Of a stretch of DNA of 64,000 bases, positions 50,370-58,862 are shown one piece after another. Position 1 is the stretch's first letter, and each line of letters starts with the position of its first letter. Made by a program: the position numbers and the translations under genes. The notes beneath the pieces were generated by a model, which saw nothing but the letters and a program-made list of their open reading frames with translations, did not search any database and was not told the origin of the DNA. The DNA comes from Streptomyces endocoffeicus (lineage in GTDB: Bacteria > Actinomycetota > Actinomycetes > Streptomycetales > Streptomycetaceae): contig NZ_JAERRG010000014.1 of NCBI RefSeq assembly GCF_016741935.1, positions 186,001-250,000 on the forward strand, read 5' to 3'.

Positions 50370-51566
50370 ATGTCCGCTGCCGCCGCTGAACGGGCCCGGT
50401 ACGACCGGGCCACCGCCCATCTCGAAGCCCCCGTGGCGATTGTCGACGTGGAAGCCTTCGACGACAACGCACGGGATCTGGTCCGCAGGGCGGGAGGCAA
50501 ACCGATCCGCGTGGCCAGCAAATCGGTGCGCTGCCGCGCGCTGCTGGAGCGGGCGCTCGCATTCGAGGGCTTCGCGGGGATCATGAGCTTCACGCTCCCG
50601 GAGTCGCTGTGGCTGGCCCGCGAGGGGTTCGACGATGTGCTGCTCGCCTACCCCTCCGCCGACCGGGACGGCTTCGCCACCCTGACCGGCGACCCCAAGC
50701 TGGCCGAGGCCGTGACCGTCATGGTGGACGACCTCGCCCAGCTCGATCTGATCGACAGCGTTCGCGCCGGGACCGAAGAGGTCCGGGTCTGCCTGGAATT
50801 GGACACCTCGCTGCGGATGCTCGGCGGGCGGGTGCGGGTCGGGACGCTGCGCTCACCGCTGCGCGAACCGGAGCAACTGGCCGCCCTGGCACGGGCGGTC
50901 GCCGACCGCCCCGGCTTCCGGCTGGTCGGGCTGATGGCGTACGAGGGGCATGTGGCGGGCGTGGGCGACGCGGTGCCCGGGAGCCCGCTGCGCTCGCGCG
51001 TCATCCGGCTGATGCAGTCCATGGCGCGCCGGGAGCTCGCGGCGCGCCGGGCCGCGGCCGTACGGGCGGTGCGGGCCGTGGCGGACCTGGAGTTCGTCAA
51101 CGGCGGCGGTACGGGCAGTGTGCAGCACACCGCCGCGGAGGACGCGGTGACCGAGATCGCCGCCGGATCCGGGCTCTACCAGCCGCGCCTGTTCGACCAC
51201 TACACCTCCTTCCGCGGCCGCCCGGCGGCCCTGTTCGCCCAGCCGGTGGTGCGCCGCCCCGGGGTGGGCGTGGTGACGGTGCTCGGCGGCGGCTATCCGG
51301 CGTCGGGCGCGGCGGGCCGGGACCGGCTGCCGGTGCCGTATCTGCCGGAGGGGCTGGTGTACGACTCGCTGGAGGGGCCGGGCGAGGTGCAGACCCCGCT
51401 GCTGGGCACGGCCGCCGACGATCTGCTGATCGGCGACAAGGTGTGGTTCCGGCACGCCAAGGCCGGTGAGCTGTGCGAGCGGTTCGACACGCTGCGGCTG
51501 ATCGAGGGGGACCGGGTGGTGGCCGAGGTGCCGACGTACCGGGGCGAGGGCAGGACGTTCCTCTGA
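50370..51566 (+). CDS. PLP-dependent amino acid deaminase/aldolase-like protein
   Basis: 398 residues. Fold-type III features: VAIVDVEAFDDNARDLVRRA, a Schiff-base Lys in RVASKSVRCRALL (about residue 51), VNGGGTGSVQHTA for the phosphate, and a C-terminal domain with FRHAKAGELCERFDTLRLI like D-threonine aldolase or D-serine dehydratase. It probably acts on a D-amino acid or 3-hydroxy amino acid. ATG 50370 has no strong ribosome-binding site. An in-frame extension upstream is low complexity and unsupported. Confidence 0.85.
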   Translation: MSAAAAERARYDRATAHLEAPVAIVDVEAFDDNARDLVRRAGGKPIRVASKSVRCRALLERALAFEGFAGIMSFTLPESLWLAREGFDDVLLAYPSADRDGFATLTGDPKLAEAVTVMVDDLAQLDLIDSVRAGTEEVRVCLELDTSLRMLGGRVRVGTLRSPLREPEQLAALARAVADRPGFRLVGLMAYEGHVAGVGDAVPGSPLRSRVIRLMQSMARRELAARRAAAVRAVRAVADLEFVNGGGTGSVQHTAAEDAVTEIAAGSGLYQPRLFDHYTSFRGRPAALFAQPVVRRPGVGVVTVLGGGYPASGAAGRDRLPVPYLPEGLVYDSLEGPGEVQTPLLGTAADDLLIGDKVWFRHAKAGELCERFDTLRLIEGDRVVAEVPTYRGEGRTFL

Positions 51567-51643
51567 CCGATACCTTTCGGGCAACGACCGGAATGCGACG
51601 ACCGCACCGGCGCCCCGGGCATCCGGATGCGCCGACAGCGCGT

Positions 51644-52609
51644 CTAGATGGACCGGCCGTCGCCCGCCAGCGCCTCGATGCCCTTGACGATCTTGTCCAT
51701 GTCGCTGAGCGGCGGCGCCTTGTCGCTCTCGTCGAACCCGAAGCGCACCACGACCATCGCGTCCGGCATGGTGGGCGAGGGGAACGCCACCGACTGGACG
51801 ATGCCGTCGTCGCCCTTCTTCGTCACCACCTTCCAGCGGACCAGATAGCCCTTCTTGCCCGCGACCTCGACCGCCGACGCCTTCAGCTGCTTGTGGGAGG
51901 TGATCCCGCCGTACGCCTTGCGGTCGGTGTCCCGGTCCGTGCCGTAGGACTCCTCGGCGTTCTGCGCGATGTCCTCCTTGGCTATGCCCTTGGCGGAGGT
52001 GGCCTTGTAGCCCTCGGCGGTACGGGAGAAGGCGCCGCCGCGCACACAGTCGGTGGACGGGTCGCCGGGGCAGGGGTAGCGGGAGGTGGTGACGCCCGCG
52101 CCGCCGGAGCTGCTGCGCCCCGCCTGCCAGCCGGAGAGCACCGGCAGGCTGATGCCGTTGCCCGGGTCAGGGGCGGTGTCCGGGTCGTAGCTGGGCGGTG
52201 CGCTGGGGCTCTCGGTGGGCCCCTCCGAGGGGTTGTCCGGGGTGGGGAGGTCCGGGGCCGGGTCGCCGCCGTCGTCCGGCTCGGAGGTGCTGGGGGCGGG
52301 CCCGGTCTGGGCGTTCCCACCGCCGTCGCCGCCGTCGCCCAGCAGCACGATGCCACCGACGATCGCGGCGACGACGACGCCGACGGCGACGGAGAGCGCC
52401 GCGATCCTCGGCCCGCGGCCCCGGCTGTGGCCGTGTCCCCCCTGCCGCCCTGGCAGGTAGGGGGGTGGCGGCGGACCGAAGGCCGGGTCCGCGGCGCCCG
52501 AGGCATCACGGGTGTACTCGGTCCAGGCCGAGCCGTCCCACCACCGTTCCATGGCGGGGCCGTTACCTGCGTAGCCGGGATCGGGGTACCAGCCGGGGGG
52601 CGTGTTCAT
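51644..52609 (-). CDS. DUF2510-containing membrane protein
   Basis: 321 residues. The N-terminal 35 residues are a DUF2510 domain (PPGWYPDPGYAG, RWWDGSAWTEYT), then a Pro/Gly linker, one membrane segment (about 70-92, IAALSVAVGVVVAAIVGGIVLL) and a Pro/Asp-rich stalk before an extracellular domain. This architecture is typical of actinobacterial surface proteins of unknown function. ATG 52609 is used; GTG 52615 is six bases earlier. Confidence 0.8.
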   Translation of the reverse strand: MNTPPGWYPDPGYAGNGPAMERWWDGSAWTEYTRDASGAADPAFGPPPPPYLPGRQGGHGHSRGRGPRIAALSVAVGVVVAAIVGGIVLLGDGGDGGGNAQTGPAPSTSEPDDGGDPAPDLPTPDNPSEGPTESPSAPPSYDPDTAPDPGNGISLPVLSGWQAGRSSSGGAGVTTSRYPCPGDPSTDCVRGGAFSRTAEGYKATSAKGIAKEDIAQNAEESYGTDRDTDRKAYGGITSHKQLKASAVEVAGKKGYLVRWKVVTKKGDDGIVQSVAFPSPTMPDAMVVVRFGFDESDKAPPLSDMDKIVKGIEALAGDGRSI

Positions 52610-52678
52610 GGTCACACGGTCAGCCTATGGCCAGGGGTGGGGTCCGTACACCGCGGATAGCAGGACTACGCACCCGGA

Positions 52679-53461
52679 CTACAACGGCGTGACATATGCC
52701 CCGGCGATCCCGCCGTCCACGAGGAACTCGGCGGCGTTGACGAAGGACGCGTCATCGCTGGCCAGGAAGGCCACGGCGGAGGCGATCTCCTCCGGTTCGG
52801 CGAACCGGCCCACCGGTACGTGCACCAGCCGGCGCTGGGCCCGCTCCGGGTCCTTGGCGAACAGCTCCTTCAGCAGCGGGGTGTTGACCGGCCCCGGGCA
52901 CAGCGCGTTGACCCGGATGCCCTCGCGGGCGAACTGCACGCCCAGTTCGCGGGACATGGCCAGCACCCCGCCCTTGGAGGCGGTGTAGCTGATCTGGGAG
53001 GTGGCGGCGCCCATCACGGCCACGAACGAGGCGGTGTTGATGATGGAGCCCCGGCCCTGCCGCCGCATGTACGGCAGCGCGGCCTTGCAGCACAGATAGA
53101 CGGAGGTGAGGTTGACCTCCTGGACCCGCTTCCAGGCGTCGAGCCCGGTGGTGAGGATCGAGTCGTCGTCGGGCGGGGAGATCCCGGCGTTGTTGAACGC
53201 GATGTCCACCGAACCGTAGGTGTCGAAGGCGGTCTTGAAGAGCGCCTCGACCTGCTCGGGGTCGGTCACGTCCACCCGCACGAACAGCCCGCCGACCTCT
53301 TCGGCCGCGGTCTTGCCCGCGCTCTCGTCGATATCGGCGCAGACGACCTGCGCGCCCTCGGAGGCCAGGCGGCGCGCGGTGGCCAGGCCGATGCCGCTGC
53401 CCGCTCCGGTGACGACGGCGGTACGGCCCACCAGGCGGCGGCACACGGGGGTCTCGGTCAC
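52679..53461 (-). CDS. Short-chain dehydrogenase (3-oxoacyl-type SDR)
   Basis: 260 residues. The TGAGSGIGLA nucleotide motif, NNAGI, and the catalytic Ser-Tyr-Lys set in SQISYTASKGG are intact, and the C-terminal LVDGGIAGAYVTPL is normal. GTG 53461 is 1 base from the aldehyde dehydrogenase stop, so it is the third gene after the glnA-like and aldehyde dehydrogenase genes. It likely oxidises or reduces an intermediate of the same gamma-glutamyl amine pathway. Confidence 0.9.
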   Translation of the reverse strand: MTETPVCRRLVGRTAVVTGAGSGIGLATARRLASEGAQVVCADIDESAGKTAAEEVGGLFVRVDVTDPEQVEALFKTAFDTYGSVDIAFNNAGISPPDDDSILTTGLDAWKRVQEVNLTSVYLCCKAALPYMRRQGRGSIINTASFVAVMGAATSQISYTASKGGVLAMSRELGVQFAREGIRVNALCPGPVNTPLLKELFAKDPERAQRRLVHVPVGRFAEPEEIASAVAFLASDDASFVNAAEFLVDGGIAGAYVTPL

Positions 53462-53462
53462 G

Positions 53463-54845
53463 TCACTGCTCCTCGGTGCTGATGAAGACGTTCTTGGTCT
53501 CGGTGAAGGCGGTAAGGGCGTCGGGGCCCAGCTCCCGGCCCAGGCCGGACTGCTTGTAGCCGCCGAAGGGGGTGGCGTACCGCACGCTGCTGTGTGAGTT
53601 GACGGACAGGTTCCCGGCGGCGACGGCGCGCGAGACCCGGACCGCGCGGCCCACGTCACGGGTCCAGATCGAACCGGACAGGCCGTAGTCGGTGGCGTTG
53701 GCCAGCCGTACGGCGTCGGCCTCGTCCTCGAAGGGGAGGACGACGGCGACGGGGCCGAAGATCTCCTCCACGGCGGTGCGGTCCCCGGGGCCGGTGGCCT
53801 CCAGCACGGTGGCCGGGTACCAGAACCCCTTGCCCTCCGGGGCCTCGCCGCGGATCGCGGCGGGCGCGTCCTCGGGTACGTAGGACCGTACGCGCTCCCG
53901 CTGGGCGGCCGAGATCAGCGGGCCCATGGCGGTGGCGGGGTCGGCCGGGTCGCCGACCGCGAAGGAGGTCACGGCGGGCGCCAGCAGCTCCATGAACCGG
54001 TCGTAGACGCCGCGCTGGACCAGGATGCGGCTGCGGGCGCAGCAGTCCTGTCCGGTGTTGTCCAGGAAGGAGCCGGGCGCGGCGGCCGCGGCGCGCTCGA
54101 GGTCGGCGTCGGCGAAGACGATGTTCGGGCTCTTGCCGCCGAGTTCGAGGGTCACCCGCTTCACGCCCGCGGCGCATTTGGCCATGATCTCCTTGCCGAC
54201 GGCCGTGGAGCCGGTGAAGACGACCTTGGCGACGCCGGGGTGCTCGACCAGCGCGGCGCCGGCGACCGGCCCGGCCCCGGGCAGCACCTGGAAGAGCCCC
54301 TCGGGCAGGCCCGCCTCCAGGGCGAGTTCGGCCAGCCGGAGCGCGGTGAGCGGGGTGGTCTCGGCCGGTTTGAGGACGACGGCGTTTCCGGCGGCCAGGG
54401 CGGGCGCGGTGCCCCAGGCGGCGATGGGCATGGGGAAGTTCCACGGCGCGATGACCGCGACCACGCCCAGCGGCTCATGGAAGGTGACGTTCAGACCGCC
54501 GGCCACCGGGATCTGGGCGCCGCTCAGCCGCTCCGCTCCCCCGGCCGCGTAGTCCAGCAGATCGCGCACATTGCCCGCCTCCCAGCGGGCGTTGCCGATC
54601 GGATGGCCCGCCTCGCGGACCTCGAGGGCGGCCAGTTCCTCGAGGTGCCCGTCCACGGCGGCGGCGAAGCGGCGCAGCAGCCGGGCGCGGTCGGCGGGCG
54701 CGAGCGCGGCCCAGCCGCGCTGCGCCTCGGTGGCGCGGGCCACGGCGGCGGCCACCTCGTCCGGGGAGGCGGCGGGGACGGTGGCGATGACCTCCTCGGT
54801 GGCCGGGTTGAGGATGTGGTGTTCGTGGGGGTGTTCGGTGCTCAC
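53463..54845 (-). CDS. Aldehyde dehydrogenase of the glnA4-type cluster
   Basis: 460 residues. PWNFPMPIAAWGTAPALAAGNAVVLKPAE, the Glu in LELGGKSPN and the nucleophile region DNTGQDCCARSR are all as in NAD-dependent aldehyde dehydrogenases. It should oxidise the gamma-glutamyl aldehyde formed after amine oxidation or transamination. GTG 54845 has AGGAA 7 bases upstream; ATG 54860 would overlap the glnA-like stop as ATGA. The gene order is glnA-like, ALDH, SDR. Confidence 0.9.
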   Translation of the reverse strand: MSTEHPHEHHILNPATEEVIATVPAASPDEVAAAVARATEAQRGWAALAPADRARLLRRFAAAVDGHLEELAALEVREAGHPIGNARWEAGNVRDLLDYAAGGAERLSGAQIPVAGGLNVTFHEPLGVVAVIAPWNFPMPIAAWGTAPALAAGNAVVLKPAETTPLTALRLAELALEAGLPEGLFQVLPGAGPVAGAALVEHPGVAKVVFTGSTAVGKEIMAKCAAGVKRVTLELGGKSPNIVFADADLERAAAAAPGSFLDNTGQDCCARSRILVQRGVYDRFMELLAPAVTSFAVGDPADPATAMGPLISAAQRERVRSYVPEDAPAAIRGEAPEGKGFWYPATVLEATGPGDRTAVEEIFGPVAVVLPFEDEADAVRLANATDYGLSGSIWTRDVGRAVRVSRAVAAGNLSVNSHSSVRYATPFGGYKQSGLGRELGPDALTAFTETKNVFISTEEQ

Positions 54846-54856
54846 TCGCTGGTTCC

Positions 54857-56224
54857 TCACATGCGCTCGAAGGACCGGAAGCGCTCCCAGTCCGTGACGG
54901 CGGTGTCATAGGCGTCCTGCTCGACGCGCGCCATGTTGAGGTAGTGCTCGACCACCTCGTCGCCGAAGGCGGCCCGCGCTATCGGGCTGTTCCGCCACAG
55001 CTCGGCGGCGTCGCGCAGCGAGGTCGGGACGTGCTCGGCGGCGCCGGTGTAGGCGTTGCCGGTACAGACCTCGGGCAGCTCCAGCTCCTGCTCCACGCCG
55101 TGCAGCCCGGCGGCCACCATCCCGGCCACGGCCAGGTACGGGTTGACATCGCCGCCGGGGAGCCGGTTCTCCAGCCGGTGGGAGGGCCCGTGGCCGATGA
55201 TCCGCAGCGCGCAGGTGCGGTTGTCCGGGCCCCAGGCGACGGCGGTGGGCGCGAAGGAGCCGGGGCGGAACCGCTTGTAGGAGTTGATGTTCGGGGCGTA
55301 GAGCAGGGTGAAGTCGCGCATCGCCGCGATCTGTCCGGCGAGGAAGTGGCGCATGGTCTTCGACATGCCGTACTCACCGTCGTCGTCGGCGAGCACGGGG
55401 TGCCCGGCCTCGTCGCGCAGCGAGAGGTGGATATGGCAGGAGTTGCCCTCGCGCTCGTCGTACTTGGCCATGAAGGTGAGCGCCATGCCCTCCTGGGCGG
55501 CGATCTCCTTGGCGCCGGTCTTGTAGACGGCGTGCTGGTCGCAGGTGGTCAGGGCGTCGGCGTAGCGGAAGGCGATCTCGTGCTGGCCGAGGTTGCACTC
55601 CCCCTTGGCCGACTCGACGGTCATCCCGGCGGCGCCCATCTCGTTGCGGATGCGGCGCAGCAGGGGCTCGACCCGGCCGGTGCCGAGGACGGAGTAGTCG
55701 ACGTTGTACTGGTTGGCGGGGGTCAGTCCGCGGTAGCCGGTGTTCCACGCCTGCTCGTAGCTGTCCCTGAAGACCATGAACTCCAGCTCGGTGCCGGTGT
55801 ACGCGGTCCAGCCGCGTTCGGCGAGCCGGTCGAGCTGACGGCGCAGGATCTGGCGCGGGGAGGCGACCACCGGGCCGCCGTCGTGCCAGGCGAGGTCGGC
55901 GGTGAGGAGGGCGGTGCCGGGGTTCCAGGGGGTGCGGCGCAGGGTGGCGGTGTCGCCGTGCATGGCGAAGTCGCCGTAGCCGCGCTCCCAGGAGGACATG
56001 GCGTAGCCGTCGACGGTGTTCATCTCGGTGTCGACGGCGAGGAGGTAGTTGCAGCCCTCGGTGCCGTGTGCCAGGACGTCGTCGAGGAAGAAGCGGGCGG
56101 CGAACCGCTTGCCCTGGAGCCTTCCCTGCATATCGGTGAAGGCCAGGACGACGGTGTCGATCTCCCCGGCGGCGACCAGTCTGGTCAGCTCGTCGACCGA
56201 GAGCGGGGGCGTGCGGTCTGCCAC
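54857..56224 (-). CDS. glnA4: Glutamine-synthetase-like gamma-glutamyl amine ligase (GlnA4-like)
   Basis: 455 residues. GS-family features are FTDMQGRLQGKRF, TELEFMVF, SAKGECNLGQHEIAFRYADA (metal-binding Glu and Asp), SCHIHLSLRDEAG, and the C-terminal NRTCALRIIGHGPSHRLENRLPGGDVNPYLA. It lacks the adenylylation-loop pattern of GlnA. In S. coelicolor GlnA4 joins ethanolamine to glutamate; this gene has the same neighbours (permease, FadR-type regulator, aldehyde dehydrogenase), hence the symbol. Polyamine use is possible. GTG 56224 with AGGAGG 8 bases upstream. Confidence 0.82.
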   Translation of the reverse strand: MADRTPPLSVDELTRLVAAGEIDTVVLAFTDMQGRLQGKRFAARFFLDDVLAHGTEGCNYLLAVDTEMNTVDGYAMSSWERGYGDFAMHGDTATLRRTPWNPGTALLTADLAWHDGGPVVASPRQILRRQLDRLAERGWTAYTGTELEFMVFRDSYEQAWNTGYRGLTPANQYNVDYSVLGTGRVEPLLRRIRNEMGAAGMTVESAKGECNLGQHEIAFRYADALTTCDQHAVYKTGAKEIAAQEGMALTFMAKYDEREGNSCHIHLSLRDEAGHPVLADDDGEYGMSKTMRHFLAGQIAAMRDFTLLYAPNINSYKRFRPGSFAPTAVAWGPDNRTCALRIIGHGPSHRLENRLPGGDVNPYLAVAGMVAAGLHGVEQELELPEVCTGNAYTGAAEHVPTSLRDAAELWRNSPIARAAFGDEVVEHYLNMARVEQDAYDTAVTDWERFRSFERM

Positions 56225-56302
56225 GGTGGGGCCTCCTGCGTCGGAGAATGCGGGGGAACGGAGGGTGCGGAGAGGGGTCGGGGGGCGTGGGGTGGGCCTT
56301 AA

Positions 56303-56324
56303 GGTAATACCGCAGACCATTGGT
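56303..56324. promoter_or_regulatory. Two small palindromes in the glnA4/FadR gap
   Basis: GGTAATACC (56303-56311) and ACCATTGGT (56316-56324) are perfect 4-bp palindromes around one base. They lie in the 124 bases between the divergent glnA4-like and FadR-type genes. FadR-family operators are usually short TGGT/ACCA-type palindromes. Confidence 0.5.
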
Positions 56325-56348
56325 TGGGAAGTAGGTGCGGACGGTTCG

Positions 56349-57101
56349 ATGAGCGAGAGCGGGAGTGGGCGCGGGAGCGCGGCGGACGACCGGCTGGCGC
56401 CGGTGCTGCGCCCGGTGCGCGCGGGGAACGGCTTCGAGGAGGCGCTGGAGCAGATACTCCAGGTGCTGCGGCTGGGGCTGGTCCCCGACGGCGGCCGGCT
56501 CCCGGCCGAGCGGGAGCTGGCCGACCGGCTGCGGATCAGCCGGGTGACCCTGCGCGAGGTGCTGAAGGTGCTGCAGGACCAGGGGCTGGTGGAGAGCCGC
56601 CGCGGCCGCTACGGCGGCACCTTCGTCCGGGCCAGGCCCGAGCCCGCCGAGGGCGGCGGCGAGGACGAGCTGCGGCGCCGGGTCGAGGCGGTCGACGTCG
56701 AGGACACCCTGCGGTTCCGCGAGGTCCTGGAGGTGGGCGCGGCGGGGCTGTGCGCCGCGCACGGGCTGGACGAGGGGCGGGCGCGGCGGCTGCGGGCGGC
56801 CCTGGACGCGACGCGGGACGCCCCGCTGGCCGACTACCGCCGCCTGGACACGATGCTCCACCTCACGCTCGCGGAGCTGGCGGGCTCACCGTCGCTGGCC
56901 GCCCAGTACGCGGCCGTCCGCGCGACCGTCAACGACCTGCTGGACTGCATCCCGCTGCTGGTCAAGAACCTCGAGCACTCCCAGGCCCAGCACGGGGCGC
57001 TGGTCGAGGCGGTGCTGGACGGGGACGCGGACGGGGCGCGCGAGGTGATGCGGGAGCACTGCGAGGGCACGGCGGCGCTGCTGCGCGGCTTCCTGGTCTG
57101 A
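56349..57101 (+). CDS. FadR/GntR family regulator of the glnA4-type cluster
   Basis: 250 residues. An N-terminal wHTH: LRLGLVPDGGRLPAERELADRLRISRVTLREVLKVL. The C-terminal FCD domain has the helical metal/ligand-binding pattern (DTLRFREVLEVGAAGLCA, DTMLHLTLAELAGS, HGALVEAVLDGDADGAREVMREHCEG). ATG 56349. It sits between the ligase and the permease, and probably represses both until an amine or gamma-glutamyl derivative is present. Confidence 0.88.
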   Translation: MSESGSGRGSAADDRLAPVLRPVRAGNGFEEALEQILQVLRLGLVPDGGRLPAERELADRLRISRVTLREVLKVLQDQGLVESRRGRYGGTFVRARPEPAEGGGEDELRRRVEAVDVEDTLRFREVLEVGAAGLCAAHGLDEGRARRLRAALDATRDAPLADYRRLDTMLHLTLAELAGSPSLAAQYAAVRATVNDLLDCIPLLVKNLEHSQAQHGALVEAVLDGDADGAREVMREHCEGTAALLRGFLV

Positions 57102-57167
57102 CCGGCCGACCCCCGGGGGTCCTTAACCACGGTTTTACGCAGAGGTCTTGCGCATCGCCGACCGGAA

Positions 57168-57195
57168 GGCAAAGGTATGGCCCCACACCTTTGCC
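57168..57195. promoter_or_regulatory. 9-bp perfect inverted repeat upstream of the permease
   Basis: GGCAAAGGT (57168-57176) and ACCTTTGCC (57187-57195) are exact reverse complements with 10 bases between. The site is 34-61 bases before the permease start, at one DNA turn's spacing, as expected for a dimeric repressor. A hairpin in the leader RNA is the alternative. Confidence 0.65.
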
Positions 57196-57228
57196 ATCGC
57201 CCCCTCGTGTGGAGCAGGAGTGTCCCCC

Positions 57229-58725
57229 ATGGCCGACGGTACCGAATCCGCCCGCACCGAATCCGCCGGCGCCTCCACCGGCGGCGCCCCGCCGGGCGGC
57301 GGCCCGGCGCCATCCCCCGAGGACGCGTATCTGGAGCGCCGCACCCTGCGGCGCGGCAGCGCGGGCCCGCTGCTGCTGACCGGCCTCGGCGTCGCCTACG
57401 TCGTCTCCGGCGACTTCTCGGGCTGGAACTTCGGCCTGGCGGAGGGCGGCTTCGGCGGCCTCGCCATCGCCGCCCTGCTGATGGGCCTGATGTACGCCTG
57501 CATGGTGTTCGCCCTGGCGGAGCTGGCCGCGATCCTCCCCACCGCGGGCGGCGGCTACGGCTTCGCGCGGCGCGCCCTCGGCCCCTGGGGCGGCTTCCTC
57601 ACCGGCACGGCGATCCTCATCGAGTACGTCCTGGCGCCCGCCGCCATCTCCATCTTCATCGGCGACTACGTCGAATCGCTCGGGCTCTTCGGCCTGGAGT
57701 CCGGCTGGCCGGTCTATCTGGCGTGTTTCGTCATCTTCATCGGCATCCATCTGTGGGGCGTGGGCGAGGCCCTGCGGTTCAGCCTGGTCGTGACCGCCAT
57801 CGCCGTCGCCGCGCTGCTGGTCTTCGCCGTGGGCGCCCTCACCGACTTCGACGCGGGCTCGCTCAACAACATCCCGGCGGACCACTCCTCCTTCGGCTCG
57901 AGCTCCTGGCTGCCGTTCGGGCTGCTCGGCATCTGGTCGGCGTTCCCCTTCGGCATGTGGTTCTTCCTGGGCGTCGAGGGGGTGCCGCTGGCGGCGGAGG
58001 AGACCCGGGACCCGGCCCGTACGCTGCCGAAGGCCATGGCCTGGTCCATGGGCATCCTGCTGCTCCTCGCCCTGCTCACCTTCCTCGCGGCGACGGGGGC
58101 GCGCGGCCCGAATGCCGTACAGGACGCGGGCAATCCGCTGGTCGAGGCGCTCCAGCCGGACGGCAAGGCCACGGTGCTGTCCCGGATCGTCAACTACGCG
58201 GGCCTCGCCGGGCTCGTGGCCTCCTTCTTCTCGCTGATCTTCGCCGGTTCGCGGCAGTTGTTCGCGCTCTCCCGGGCCGGCTATCTGCCCCGCTTCCTCT
58301 CGCTGACCAGCAGCCGCAAGGCCCCCTACCTGGGCCTGCTGGTCCCGGGCGCGATCGGCTTCGCGCTCGCGGCGTGGACCGGCGACGGCGCCCGGATGCT
58401 CAACACCGCGGTCTTCGGCGCCACCATCTCGTACGCCCTGATGTCGCTCTCCCACATCGTCCTGCGCCGCCGTGAACCGGGCCTGGAGCGTCCCTACCGC
58501 ACCCCCGGCGGCACGGTGACGTCGTCCCTCGCCTTCGTCCTGGCCTGCTCCGCGCTGGTGGCCACCTTCCTGGTGGACAAGGACGCGGCCTTCATCGCGC
58601 TCGGTGTCTACGCGGTGGCGCTGGCCTACTTCGCCTTCTACAGCCGCCACCGCCTGGTCGCGGCCGCGCCGGAGGAGGAGTTCGCGGCGCTGGCGGAGGC
58701 CGAGGCGGAACTGTCCCGCGACTGA
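57229..58725 (+). CDS. APC-family amino acid/ethanolamine permease
   Basis: 498 residues with about twelve membrane segments from residue 45 to 475. AYVVSGDFSGWNFGLAEGGFGGL, IEYVLAPAAISIFIGDYVES and WFFLGVEGVPLAAEETRDPARTLPKAM resemble the ethanolamine permease group of the APC superfamily. Imported amine would feed the GlnA4-like ligase. ATG 57229 with GGAGCAGGAG 8 bases upstream. Its last six codons are the first unit of the repeat array that follows. Confidence 0.85.
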   Translation: MADGTESARTESAGASTGGAPPGGGPAPSPEDAYLERRTLRRGSAGPLLLTGLGVAYVVSGDFSGWNFGLAEGGFGGLAIAALLMGLMYACMVFALAELAAILPTAGGGYGFARRALGPWGGFLTGTAILIEYVLAPAAISIFIGDYVESLGLFGLESGWPVYLACFVIFIGIHLWGVGEALRFSLVVTAIAVAALLVFAVGALTDFDAGSLNNIPADHSSFGSSSWLPFGLLGIWSAFPFGMWFFLGVEGVPLAAEETRDPARTLPKAMAWSMGILLLLALLTFLAATGARGPNAVQDAGNPLVEALQPDGKATVLSRIVNYAGLAGLVASFFSLIFAGSRQLFALSRAGYLPRFLSLTSSRKAPYLGLLVPGAIGFALAAWTGDGARMLNTAVFGATISYALMSLSHIVLRRREPGLERPYRTPGGTVTSSLAFVLACSALVATFLVDKDAAFIALGVYAVALAYFAFYSRHRLVAAAPEEEFAALAEAEAELSRD

Positions 58726-58834
58726 GACCATTCCCGCGACGGGAGAACCGTCCCACGGCCGGGAACCGCCCCGCGACCGAGAACCGTCCCGCGACGGAGA
58801 GCGGTCCAGCGGCCGGGAACCGTCCCGCGACCGA
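58708..58834 (+). repeat. Seven 18-bp tandem units starting with the permease stop
   Basis: Units start at 58708, 58726 (19 bp), 58745, 58763, 58781, 58799 and 58817. The first, GAACTGTCCCGCGACTGA, is the last six codons and stop of the permease. The later copies carry CGA or CGG where the stop would be and are close to GAACCGTCCCGCGACCGA. The array fills the gap to the next gene. Confidence 0.93.
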
Positions 58835-58862
58835 GCAGATCCACGAAGATTCGGAGTCCCCG

